Source of the DNA: Candidatus Altarchaeota archaeon
GTDB taxonomy: Archaea; Altiarchaeota; Altiarchaeia; IMC4; QMZM01
Reading direction: 5' to 3'
Length of the DNA: 5,050 nt
Assembly (NCBI GenBank): GCA_018897475.1
Contig: JAHIKS010000052.1
Span: forward strand, 1-5,050
Shown here piece after piece: positions 1 to 5,050 of this stretch. Below the pieces are notes generated by a model, which was given only the letters and a program-made list of their open reading frames with translations, was not told where the DNA came from and ran no database searches. Positions within the stretch are counted from its first letter, which is position 1. Each line of letters begins with the position of its first letter. A program made the position numbers and the translations under genes.

Positions 1-2096
1 AGAGAACAGTATTCAGCATAAAGGCCCCCCAGAACATCTGCGTAATATCTGAGGACGCAGGCGTTGTGGACTTCAACAAGGATTATGCCTACGTTCTCGC
101 GCTCGAATCGCACAACCACCCTTCTGCTCTGGACCCCTATGGAGGAGCTGCAACCGGTATCGGCGGAATCCTCAGGGATGTTGTATGCATGGGCGCCCAG
201 CCCCTCGCACTGATAGACCCGCTGTTCTTCGGCCCCCTGGACTATCCAGAAGGCGAGGTTCCCTCTGGAGTAAAACACCCCAGCTTTCTCTTCAAAGGAG
301 TAGTATCCGGAATTGCAGATTACGGAAATAGGGTAGGAATTCCAACAGTCTCTGGTATGGTATATTTCGACAAAAGTTATGTCGGGAACTGCCTAGTCAA
401 TGTGGGCTGCATAGGCATAGTAAAAAAGGACAAGATAGCCAGGAGCCGCGCCGGCAACCCAGGAGACATCTACGTCATGGCAGGCGGAAAAACAGGCAGG
501 GACGGCATCCATGGAGTAACCTTCGCTTCCGCAGAACTGGACGAGGACAGCGAAAAGAAGGACATACCCGCAGTCCAGCTGGGTTATGCAATAATGAAGG
601 AGCCCCTTATGCACGCATGCCTTGAGATAAACGAGAAGGGTCTTCTGACAGGGATGAAGGACTTTGGAGGGGGCGGGCTTTCATGCGTTGCCTCCGAGAT
701 GGCCCACGCAGGAGGAAAGGGTGCAGTGGTTAATATTGACAAAATCCAGCTCAAGGAGGAGGGCCTTGCCCCCTGGGAAATCTGGGTCTCCGAGAGCCAG
801 GAGAGGATGATGCTCTCCGTAAAACCAGAGAACGTCGACAAGGTCCTGGAAATCTTCGACTTCTGGGACGTTCCCGCAGTCGTTGTTGGGGAGGTCAACG
901 ACACCAAGAGGATCAGGGCAGAGTACAAAGGCAAGACAGTCCTCGATCTGGATTTGGATTTCCTGATTAAAGGAGTTCAGTATGAGAGAAAATATCAAAT
1001 TCCTGAGGAAAAAGAGAAAGAGGAGAATTTTCAAATTCCTGATTTAAATGAAATTATATTAAGAATATTGAATTCCCAGTGTGTTGGTAGCCGGGAGCCG
1101 GTCATAAGGCGCTACGACCACGAGGTGAGAGGCAACACAATCCTGAAGCCCATGCAAGGAATAATCAACAAGCAGAGCCACGGCGACGCAGCAGTAATCA
1201 AGCCGCTGGAGGATTCCTATCAGGGTCTATCCATAACTGCCGATGTCAATCCCTCGCTCTGCAAGTTCAACCCCTACTGGGGAGCAGCATCGGCAGTAGA
1301 GGAAGTTGTCAGAAACCTGGTTGCAGTCAACTCCGTACCCCATTCAATGGCAGACTGCCTGAACTTCGGAAACCCGGAAAAGCCGGATAGATTGGGAGAA
1401 TTCGTCAAATGTTGCGAGGGCCTGCACTTTGCTGCCAGCTCATTCGGAATCCCCTTCGTCTCGGGCAACGTCAGCCTCTACAACGAAAGCGGGGAGGAGG
1501 CCATAAAGCCAACCCCTGCCCTTCTGGGGGTAGGAATAGTCAAGGACGTGAGAAAGGTCATCTCATCAGATCTGAAGAAGGAAGGAAATCCCCTCTATCT
1601 TGTTGGAAAAACAATGAGAGAATTAGGCGGCTCCGAATATTACCGAATTCTTAATCTTGATAATGGAATCTCACCCAAGGTAAATCCCGAAAAAACCAAG
1701 GAGAACATGAACTCCCTTCTCAAGGCGATGGACTCCTCCTTGGTTCAGTCATGCCACGACCTCTCTGAAGGCGGCTTGCTGGTAGCATTAACCGAGATGG
1801 CCCTCGGCGGCGACCTCGGCCTCGAAATAGACCTCTCCGCAATCCCGGACCTGGGGACCGACCCCAAGCACCCGAGGACCGACCTCAAGCTCTTCTCGGA
1901 ATCCAACGGCAGATGGCTCGTTGAGGTAGATTCAAAAAATGAGGAAGAATTCAACTCTGTTGTCAATGCAACTAAAATCGGAACAGTAATCAAGGAAAAA
2001 GAAATAAAAATATCAGACTCTGAAACAAACATTAATCTCAATCTCGATGAATTAAGGGTTGAATGGAATTCAGCAATAGGGGAGGAAAATGGTTAA
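1..2096 (+). CDS. purL: Phosphoribosylformylglycinamidine synthase subunit PurL (5' partial)
   Basis: PurL is the large synthetase subunit of FGAM synthase in de novo purine synthesis: FGAR + ATP + ammonia give FGAM + ADP + Pi in the cytoplasm. The frame is open from base 3 (first codon AGA) through 697 visible codons to TAA at 2094-2096, so the GTG at 66 is internal. The family motif EDAGVVDF is encoded across it. Visible residues 35-42 are ESHNHPSA, the nucleotide-binding/catalytic signature of the first AIRS-type half, followed by PYGGAATGIGGILRDV. GRDGIHG lies at about 165-171 and GGGGLSC at 222-228. A charged linker near 331-356 leads to the second AIRS/AIRS_C half, with CHDLSEGGLL at 584-593 and FSESNGRW at 631-638. 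Only the N-terminus is missing; in relatives it carries a WSEHC-like motif. The gene overlaps purQ by 8 bases. PurS is expected nearby but not visible. Confidence 0.97.
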   Translation, partial: RTVFSIKAPQNICVISEDAGVVDFNKDYAYVLALESHNHPSALDPYGGAATGIGGILRDVVCMGAQPLALIDPLFFGPLDYPEGEVPSGVKHPSFLFKGVVSGIADYGNRVGIPTVSGMVYFDKSYVGNCLVNVGCIGIVKKDKIARSRAGNPGDIYVMAGGKTGRDGIHGVTFASAELDEDSEKKDIPAVQLGYAIMKEPLMHACLEINEKGLLTGMKDFGGGGLSCVASEMAHAGGKGAVVNIDKIQLKEEGLAPWEIWVSESQERMMLSVKPENVDKVLEIFDFWDVPAVVVGEVNDTKRIRAEYKGKTVLDLDLDFLIKGVQYERKYQIPEEKEKEENFQIPDLNEIILRILNSQCVGSREPVIRRYDHEVRGNTILKPMQGIINKQSHGDAAVIKPLEDSYQGLSITADVNPSLCKFNPYWGAASAVEEVVRNLVAVNSVPHSMADCLNFGNPEKPDRLGEFVKCCEGLHFAASSFGIPFVSGNVSLYNESGEEAIKPTPALLGVGIVKDVRKVISSDLKKEGNPLYLVGKTMRELGGSEYYRILNLDNGISPKVNPEKTKENMNSLLKAMDSSLVQSCHDLSEGGLLVALTEMALGGDLGLEIDLSAIPDLGTDPKHPRTDLKLFSESNGRWLVEVDSKNEEEFNSVVNATKIGTVIKEKEIKISDSETNINLNLDELRVEWNSAIGEENG
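2079..2085 (+). promoter_or_regulatory. Ribosome binding site of purQ
   Basis: GGGGAGG lies inside the last codons of purL and complements the archaeal 16S rRNA 3' end. Only three bases (AAA) separate it from the purQ ATG at 2089, which is shorter than the 6-base gaps seen at the two MNT/HepT sites downstream. No other in-frame start fits the PurQ N-terminus, so the ATG stands. Coupling to purL translation through the 8-base overlap may compensate; that part is inference. Confidence 0.7.
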
Positions 2097-2892
2097 GGCA
2101 TGCATCCTGCTCATAGAGGGCACGAACTGCGAGGACGAGACAAGGAGAGCCCTGGATGGCGTTGGAATAGAGGCAGAGCTGGTTCATCTCAAGCAGCTGA
2201 CGGGCAATGTAAGCAAGGAAAGGCGAAGAAACCTGCTCGATTACCAGATCCTAATGTTCCCTGGTGGCTGGTCCTCGGGAGACTATGTCAGGGCTGGTGC
2301 TATCTTCGCTGCAAGGATAAAGAGCAGGCTGATGCCACAACTCAGCGAATTCATCGATAACGGCAATCTCATTGCAGGGATATGCAACGGCTTCCAGATT
2401 CTTACTGAGCTTGGAATTCTTCCCGGCTTCGATGGAATATCCCGGCACCCGGAGGCAGCCCTCACCACCAACAAGCCCGCGAGATTCCAGTGCAGGCCCA
2501 CTTATCTGAGGCATGAGAATTCCTGCAAGGTAACAGGGAAGATTGATGAAGGAAAGGTATTGCAAATTCCTGTAGCTCATGCTGAGGGAAGGTTCACCTT
2601 CGGCGAAAAAGATGAGGAATTCCTCCAAAGACTAATCGACAATAAGCAGATTGTATTCAGATACTGCAGAGCCGATGGAGAAGATGCTGGGAAATTCCCC
2701 TGGAACCCCAACGGCAGCCTTCATGACATCGCTGGAATCTCCAACCCGGAAGGGAACGTTCTTGGAATGATGCCACACCCTGAGAGAGCCATTGATGGAA
2801 TACAGGCGGCTGACTGGACCCGAAGCAATAAAGATGAAGGAGACGGAAGAATCCTCTTCGAGAGCATTAAAGAACATGCTAATAAAATATAA
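2089..2892 (+). CDS. purQ: Phosphoribosylformylglycinamidine synthase subunit PurQ (glutaminase)
   Basis: PurQ is the class I glutamine amidotransferase subunit of FGAM synthase; it hydrolyses glutamine and passes ammonia to PurL. The 267-residue protein is complete and of usual length for a stand-alone PurQ. It starts with MVKACILLIEGTNCEDE, the typical N-terminal strand and GTNC turn. FPGGWSSGDYVRAG at 57-70 is the oxyanion-side loop, with Trp61 where Phe is common. GICNGFQ at 97-103 holds the nucleophile Cys99. MPHPER at 228-233 supplies His230 and Glu232 of the catalytic triad. The triad is intact, so activity is expected. The start overlaps the end of purL by 8 bases, implying co-transcription and translational coupling. 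The stop codon TAA at 2890-2892 lies inside a TATA-like sequence that may serve the next gene. The assignment is firm. Confidence 0.98.
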   Translation: MVKACILLIEGTNCEDETRRALDGVGIEAELVHLKQLTGNVSKERRRNLLDYQILMFPGGWSSGDYVRAGAIFAARIKSRLMPQLSEFIDNGNLIAGICNGFQILTELGILPGFDGISRHPEAALTTNKPARFQCRPTYLRHENSCKVTGKIDEGKVLQIPVAHAEGRFTFGEKDEEFLQRLIDNKQIVFRYCRADGEDAGKFPWNPNGSLHDIAGISNPEGNVLGMMPHPERAIDGIQAADWTRSNKDEGDGRILFESIKEHANKI

Positions 2893-2893
2893 A
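2884..2893 (+). promoter_or_regulatory. Putative archaeal TATA box for the MNT cluster
   Basis: AAAATATAAA overlaps the purQ stop codon. Its centre is about 26 bases before the ATG at 2916, the usual archaeal distance from TATA box to transcription start. Transcription would thus begin at or next to that ATG and give a leaderless mRNA, which agrees with the lack of a Shine-Dalgarno motif upstream of 2916. It is a short AT-rich match and could be chance; read-through from purQ is the alternative. Confidence 0.45.
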
Positions 2894-2915
2894 CCCTAAA
2901 CTCAATCAGTTAACA

Positions 2916-3263
2916 ATGAAATCAAAACAAATAGCACGGGAATTTGTGTGTGATGAAAAGATGCTGACACCGGGAAAAGTGATTGAGATTTTGAGAAAGG
3001 TGCTTCCACATCTAGGTTCTAGCTACGGTGTCAAGAAAATGGCCCTATTTGGTTCCTTTGCAAAAGGAGTCCAGAGAGAAGATAGCGATATAGATATTCT
3101 GGTAGAGTTTGAAAAACCAATAGGTTTTAAGTTTATGGATTTTGCGGAATATATCGAAAAACGGGTAGGTAGAAAGGTAGATATTCTGACTCCTGAGGGC
3201 ATAAAGGGTATAAGAATTAAACAGGTTGCTGAGGATATTAGAAGAGGTGTAGTGTATGTCTAA
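2916..3263 (+). CDS. Minimal nucleotidyltransferase (MNT/MntA-like, antitoxin type)
   Basis: A 115-residue protein of the minimal nucleotidyltransferase family, which shares the polymerase-beta fold. GSFAKG at 46-51 and SDIDILVEF at 57-65 form the GSx10DxD signature with the exact 10-residue gap. Metal-binding aspartates would be Asp58 and Asp60, with a third carboxylate at Asp89 in RKVDIL. All key residues are present, so it may be an active enzyme. Relatives paired with HEPN (HepT) proteins act as antitoxins, some by adding AMP to the toxin. Here the only HepT trace downstream is broken, so its present target is unknown. The start is uncertain: ATG 2916 suits a leaderless transcript, while ATG 2961 (Met16, MLTPGKVIEIL) has a GTGAT motif 6 bases upstream and matches the usual family N-terminus. 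The stop overlaps the next gene's start by 8 bases. Base composition is more AT-rich than purLQ. Confidence 0.9.
   Translation: MKSKQIAREFVCDEKMLTPGKVIEILRKVLPHLGSSYGVKKMALFGSFAKGVQREDSDIDILVEFEKPIGFKFMDFAEYIEKRVGRKVDILTPEGIKGIRIKQVAEDIRRGVVYV
2950..2954 (+). promoter_or_regulatory. Possible ribosome binding site for an internal start (Met16)
   Basis: GTGAT matches the 3' half of the archaeal Shine-Dalgarno sequence and sits 6 bases before ATG 2961. This is the same spacing as the GGTGAT site before hepT. It supports Met16 of the MNT gene as an alternative or true start, giving a 100-residue protein of ordinary family length. Five bases is a weak match. Confidence 0.35.
3244..3249 (+). promoter_or_regulatory. 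Ribosome binding site of the second MNT gene
   Basis: GAGGTG lies within the 3' end of the first MNT gene, 6 bases before ATG 3256. It is a strong match to the archaeal Shine-Dalgarno sequence and fixes the start of the second, now broken, MNT gene. It also shows that the two genes were read from one message. Confidence 0.7.
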
Positions 3264-3496
3264 TAGAAAGGAAATATTTGAAAAGATAACTCAGGTACTT
3301 AAAAATCGAGGTGCAATAAAGATAGCAGTTTTTGGCTCTTATATAAGGGGAGAGGAAAAGCCTTCTTGAACTTGCGGGGATAGAACGGGAGTTGTCCGAA
3401 GCCTTAGGGATAAAGGCGGATTTGCTAACTGAAAAGGCAATAAGTCCCTATTTAATTGATAGAATTAAGAAGGAAATGATGGTGATTTATGAATGA
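3256..3496 (+). pseudogene. mntA: Second MNT nucleotidyltransferase gene, inactivated by internal deletion and frameshift
   Basis: From ATG 3256 the frame reads MSNRKEIFEKI, then IAVFGSYIRGEEKPS, and stops at TGA 3367-3369 after 37 residues. That is a normal MNT start up to and including the GS motif. From about 3353 the +1 frame continues the same family: RKSLLELAGIERELSEAL, GIKADLLTEKAI, ending MMVIYE with TGA at 3494-3496. The segment missing between the halves is the one that should carry SDIDILVEF, so both catalytic aspartates are gone. Compared with the upstream paralogue, roughly 12-15 codons are lost. The product would be inactive even with frameshifting. The gene overlaps the first MNT gene by 8 bases and the hepT remnant by 4 (ATGA), the classic mntA-hepT junction, so it was probably the true partner of that hepT. 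The call is firm; the deletion size is an estimate. Confidence 0.88.
3481..3486 (+). promoter_or_regulatory. Relict ribosome binding site of hepT
   Basis: GGTGAT lies 6 bases before ATG 3493, inside the end of the second MNT pseudogene. It is a well-placed archaeal Shine-Dalgarno motif and supports 3493 as the original start of the hepT remnant, even though the gene is no longer intact. Confidence 0.6.
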
Positions 3497-3602
3497 AAAA
3501 AGACGATTCCATTTATTTGAGATATATATCAGATGCAGTATATTGAACTGAAGAATACATCGAGGGAGTGAAATACAAGAATTTATGAATAATAATCTTT
3601 AA
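3493..3602 (+). pseudogene. hepT: HepT-like HEPN toxin remnant (DUF86), degraded
   Basis: ATG 3493 overlaps the preceding stop as ATGA. The frame reads MKKDDSIYLRYISDAVY, then an in-frame TGA at 3544-3546, then TEEYIEGVKYK. This is the first-helix pattern of HepT/DUF86 proteins, where YLRHILDAI and EEYIEGV are typical. After KYK the frame must shift: GAA at 3579 in the next frame gives EFMNNNL, again HepT-like, ending at TAA 3600-3602. One base inserted in the run near 3577-3581 would restore a continuous reading. Everything after about residue 38 is absent, including the R-x4-6-H nuclease motif expected near the C-terminus of a protein of roughly 110-140 residues. Three independent lesions (nonsense codon, frameshift, truncation) make a functional toxin impossible. 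The family call rests on short motifs and on position after an MNT gene. Confidence 0.75.
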
Positions 3603-3603
3603 G

Positions 3604-5043
3604 ATGAATAGATGCTTAAAAATACTTGGAATAATCGTAGTTTCAATTCTTTTAACAGGTACAACTCAATCCTCAGATGACTCAGTTCCAAATGAACTGG
3701 AGTTAGTATGGAGTTATAAGACTAGCAGTAATGTTGAAAGCGTCTCAATATCAGCAGATGGAAGTTACACAGCGGTTGGGTCGGGGGATAAAGTATATTT
3801 ACTGGATCGTGATGGGAAAGTTTTATGGAGCTATGAGACCAATTTTCCTGTTAAATATGTTTCAATATCTGCTAATGGAAATTATACTGCTGTAGGTGAT
3901 GCTGGAAAGAGCTATCCTATACCTAAGGGAAAGGCTTATTTCTTAAATAAAGAGGGGGATCTTTTAGGGACCGTTGAAGGTAACGCCGTTTCCTCGGTCT
4001 CAATATCAGAAGATGGAAGTAGGGCACTTACTTATATGCATGGATTGGGTTGGTGGGATATAGTAATCTTCTACCCATCCGAAAATGAAACTAAGTCATG
4101 GCATTACACTATCGGTTGGGCTAAAACAGGTGCTGTCTCAATTTCAGAGAATGGAAATTATATAGCTGTTGGTAGTGCAGGGCAAGGATTGGAAAAGGAA
4201 GGTATCCGTTTCTACAACAGGGAAGGGAAGCTTTTGTGGAAATATAAAGATATAGATACTGGTTATGAGCCACATTATTCAGTCTCAATATCAGCAGATG
4301 GAAGTTATATAATAGCAGGAAATGATAAGAATGACAAAGTATATCTACTGGATCGTGATGGAAAGCTCCTATGGAGCTATAAGACAGGTTTTGTTGAAGG
4401 TATCTCAATATCAGTAGATGGAAGTTATATGGCAGTTGGGTCGGGGGATAAAGTATATCTACTGGATCGTAATGGAAAATTTTTATGGAGCCATGATATT
4501 AATGGCATTTCCTCAGTCTCAATATCTACTGATGGAAATTCTATAGTAGTTGGAAGTCGTGATAAGATAGTATATCTTTTTCTAAAGGTTCAAATATTGG
4601 CCCAAAGAACTATAAAAAATTCCTATGAGGTTATTTCTCAAGAAAAGTCAAAGGGAGTTAATGTCAAAGAAGCAGAAACATTATTGTATCAAGCTGAAAA
4701 TGCATTTAAAAAAGGAGATTATTCAAAAGCTAAAGAAGTTGCGAAGCAAGCTGAAAGTAAAGCATTAGAAATAGGTAAAGAAGCTGATGATGCAAACTCG
4801 TTGATTAGCAAAGCAAAATTTGCTATTTCTCAAGAGAAATCGAAAGGTCTTATTATTACTGAGGCTGAATCTCTATTATCTCAAGCTGAAAATAGTTTTA
4901 AAGCGGATGATTATTATAAGGCGAAAAAGTTGGCTGAGCAAGCCAGAGATAAGGCATTGGAGATTAGTAGTACAAATTTATTCTTATGTTGCAGAGTGTT
5001 TTTAATTTTTAATTTTCAAGTACCAATTTTCAATGAATTTTAA
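3604..5043 (+). CDS. Secreted seven-bladed beta-propeller protein with helical C-terminal repeats, probably 3'-truncated
   Basis: 479 residues with no known enzymatic role. Residues 1-22 look like a signal peptide: Arg3 and Lys6, then a hydrophobic stretch LGIIVVSILL; no lipobox Cys follows, so a secreted or cell-surface location is inferred. Residues 34-326 hold seven propeller repeats of the WD40/PQQ-like type. Each starts with a (V/I)SIS-x-(D/N)G strand at residues 47, 86, 132, 178, 227, 267 and 305, and most continue as KVYLLDRDGKLLWSY. LVWSYKT at 34-40 probably closes the last blade. Residues 344-390 and 408-454 are two copies of a charged helical unit beginning ISQEKSKG and ending ALEI, likely hairpins or coiled coil. 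The last 25 residues are unlike this and look like translated non-coding DNA. No Shine-Dalgarno motif precedes ATG 3604, so it may be leaderless. Its role is unknown; ligand binding or surface scaffolding is possible. Confidence 0.85.
   Translation: MNRCLKILGIIVVSILLTGTTQSSDDSVPNELELVWSYKTSSNVESVSISADGSYTAVGSGDKVYLLDRDGKVLWSYETNFPVKYVSISANGNYTAVGDAGKSYPIPKGKAYFLNKEGDLLGTVEGNAVSSVSISEDGSRALTYMHGLGWWDIVIFYPSENETKSWHYTIGWAKTGAVSISENGNYIAVGSAGQGLEKEGIRFYNREGKLLWKYKDIDTGYEPHYSVSISADGSYIIAGNDKNDKVYLLDRDGKLLWSYKTGFVEGISISVDGSYMAVGSGDKVYLLDRNGKFLWSHDINGISSVSISTDGNSIVVGSRDKIVYLFLKVQILAQRTIKNSYEVISQEKSKGVNVKEAETLLYQAENAFKKGDYSKAKEVAKQAESKALEIGKEADDANSLISKAKFAISQEKSKGLIITEAESLLSQAENSFKADDYYKAKKLAEQARDKALEISSTNLFLCCRVFLIFNFQVPIFNEF
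3742..4581 (+). repeat. Coding tandem repeats: seven beta-propeller blades
   Basis: Seven units of about 30-50 codons begin with a (g/a)tctcaat-like sequence coding (V/I)SIS, at 3742, 3859, 3997, 4135, 4282, 4402 and 4516. Units 1, 5 and 6 are very similar as DNA. Units 1 and 6 lie exactly 660 bases apart and differ by about 11 of 93 positions compared by eye, with an unbroken 24-base match (3775-3798 and 4435-4458). Units 2-4 are more diverged and carry insertions. Confidence 0.88.
4633..4965 (+). repeat. Coding tandem repeat: two 47-residue helical units
   Basis: Bases 4633-4773 and 4825-4965 encode two units of equal length, 192 bases (64 codons) apart start to start. Both run from ISQEKSKG through a (T/S)LL-x-QAEN-(A/S)F core to KALEI. 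The 17-codon spacer (GKEADD, then ANSLISKAKFA) resembles the residues before unit 1, so the true repeat is probably 64 residues. The DNA copies are clearly diverged, so this duplication is older than that of propeller blades 1 and 6. Confidence 0.85.
4999..5016 (+). terminator. Possible archaeal T-tract terminator inside the 3' end of the propeller gene
   Basis: Three T-runs (T5, T5, T4) separated by AA follow each other on the coding strand. Archaeal RNA polymerase commonly terminates at such tracts without a hairpin. It lies 30-45 bases before the stop at 5041-5043, which is odd for a healthy gene and supports the view that the reading frame here has run into former intergenic DNA. Confidence 0.4.
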
Positions 5044-5050
5044 ATTTCTA

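Noticed and set aside
66..68. GTG as the start codon of purL
   Set aside because: The frame is open upstream to base 3 and encodes the family motif EDAGVV just before and across this codon, so it is an internal valine.
393..1034. Several open frames on the minus strand within purL
   Set aside because: They lie opposite strongly conserved purL sequence, lack ribosome sites and show no recognisable domain; they are shadows of a GC-richer gene.
3344..3380. Programmed frameshift that rescues the second MNT gene
   Set aside because: Even a perfect shift would give a protein without the DxD aspartates, because the coding DNA for that segment is absent; no clear slippery-site arrangement is needed to explain it.
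3521..3530. GATATATATC as the TATA box of the propeller gene
   Set aside because: It encodes the conserved YI of the hepT first helix and would leave a leader of about 50 bases with no ribosome site; chance AT-richness is more likely.
3544..3546. TGA in the hepT remnant read as selenocysteine or another recoded residue
   Set aside because: HepT proteins are not selenoproteins, and the same gene also has a frameshift and a truncation, so simple decay explains it.
3742..4581. Regularly spaced repeats as a CRISPR array
   Set aside because: Repeats are in one open reading frame, vary in sequence and spacing, and encode propeller strands; there are no unique spacers of constant length.
4820..5005. 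Alternative +1 frame reading of 61 codons at the end of the propeller gene
   Set aside because: It is a shadow of the helical repeat region with low-complexity Leu/Lys content; its end did not match a recognisable continuation of the propeller protein.

Overview
The window looks like archaeal chromosomal DNA, most plausibly from an uncultivated methanogen or methane/alkane-oxidising lineage of the Halobacteriota (Methanosarcinales/ANME-like). The reasons are archaeal-type purL and purQ, Shine-Dalgarno motifs of the GAGGTG/GGTGAT kind alongside a leaderless-looking TATA-box promoter, an MNT-HEPN (MntA/HepT) gene cluster, and a secreted beta-propeller protein with helical C-terminal repeats of a kind common in those genomes. 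The lineage is inference; the gene calls rest on visible motifs.

Positions 1-2892 hold a housekeeping purine pair. The 3' part of purL (its N-terminus lies off the window) overlaps complete purQ by 8 bases. With PurS, not seen here, they make formylglycinamidine ribonucleotide (FGAM) synthase: PurQ frees ammonia from glutamine and PurL uses it with ATP on FGAR. This part is relatively GC-rich.

Positions 2893-3602 hold a small AT-richer toxin-antitoxin-like cluster in decay. An intact minimal nucleotidyltransferase (MNT) gene is followed, with an 8-base overlap, by a second MNT gene. The second gene has lost the segment carrying its catalytic DxD motif and is frameshifted. It overlaps by 4 bases (ATGA) a hepT remnant that has an in-frame TGA, an apparent one-base deletion and no C-terminal two thirds. 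The order MNT-MNT-HepT is clear, but only the first gene can still make a full protein.

Positions 3604-5043 encode a secreted protein: signal peptide, seven beta-propeller repeats, then two copies of a helical repeat. The reading frame then runs into T-rich, non-coding-looking DNA, so the original C-terminus (possibly a membrane or surface anchor) seems to be lost. The gene starts exactly where the hepT remnant stops, suggesting a rearrangement breakpoint.

No tRNA, rRNA, CRISPR array, insertion sequence or integrase was seen. There is no gene-free stretch longer than about 25 bases apart from the decayed genes. The most interesting material is the stepwise decay of the MNT-HEPN module and the mosaic, truncated propeller gene beside it, not an obviously new intact system.
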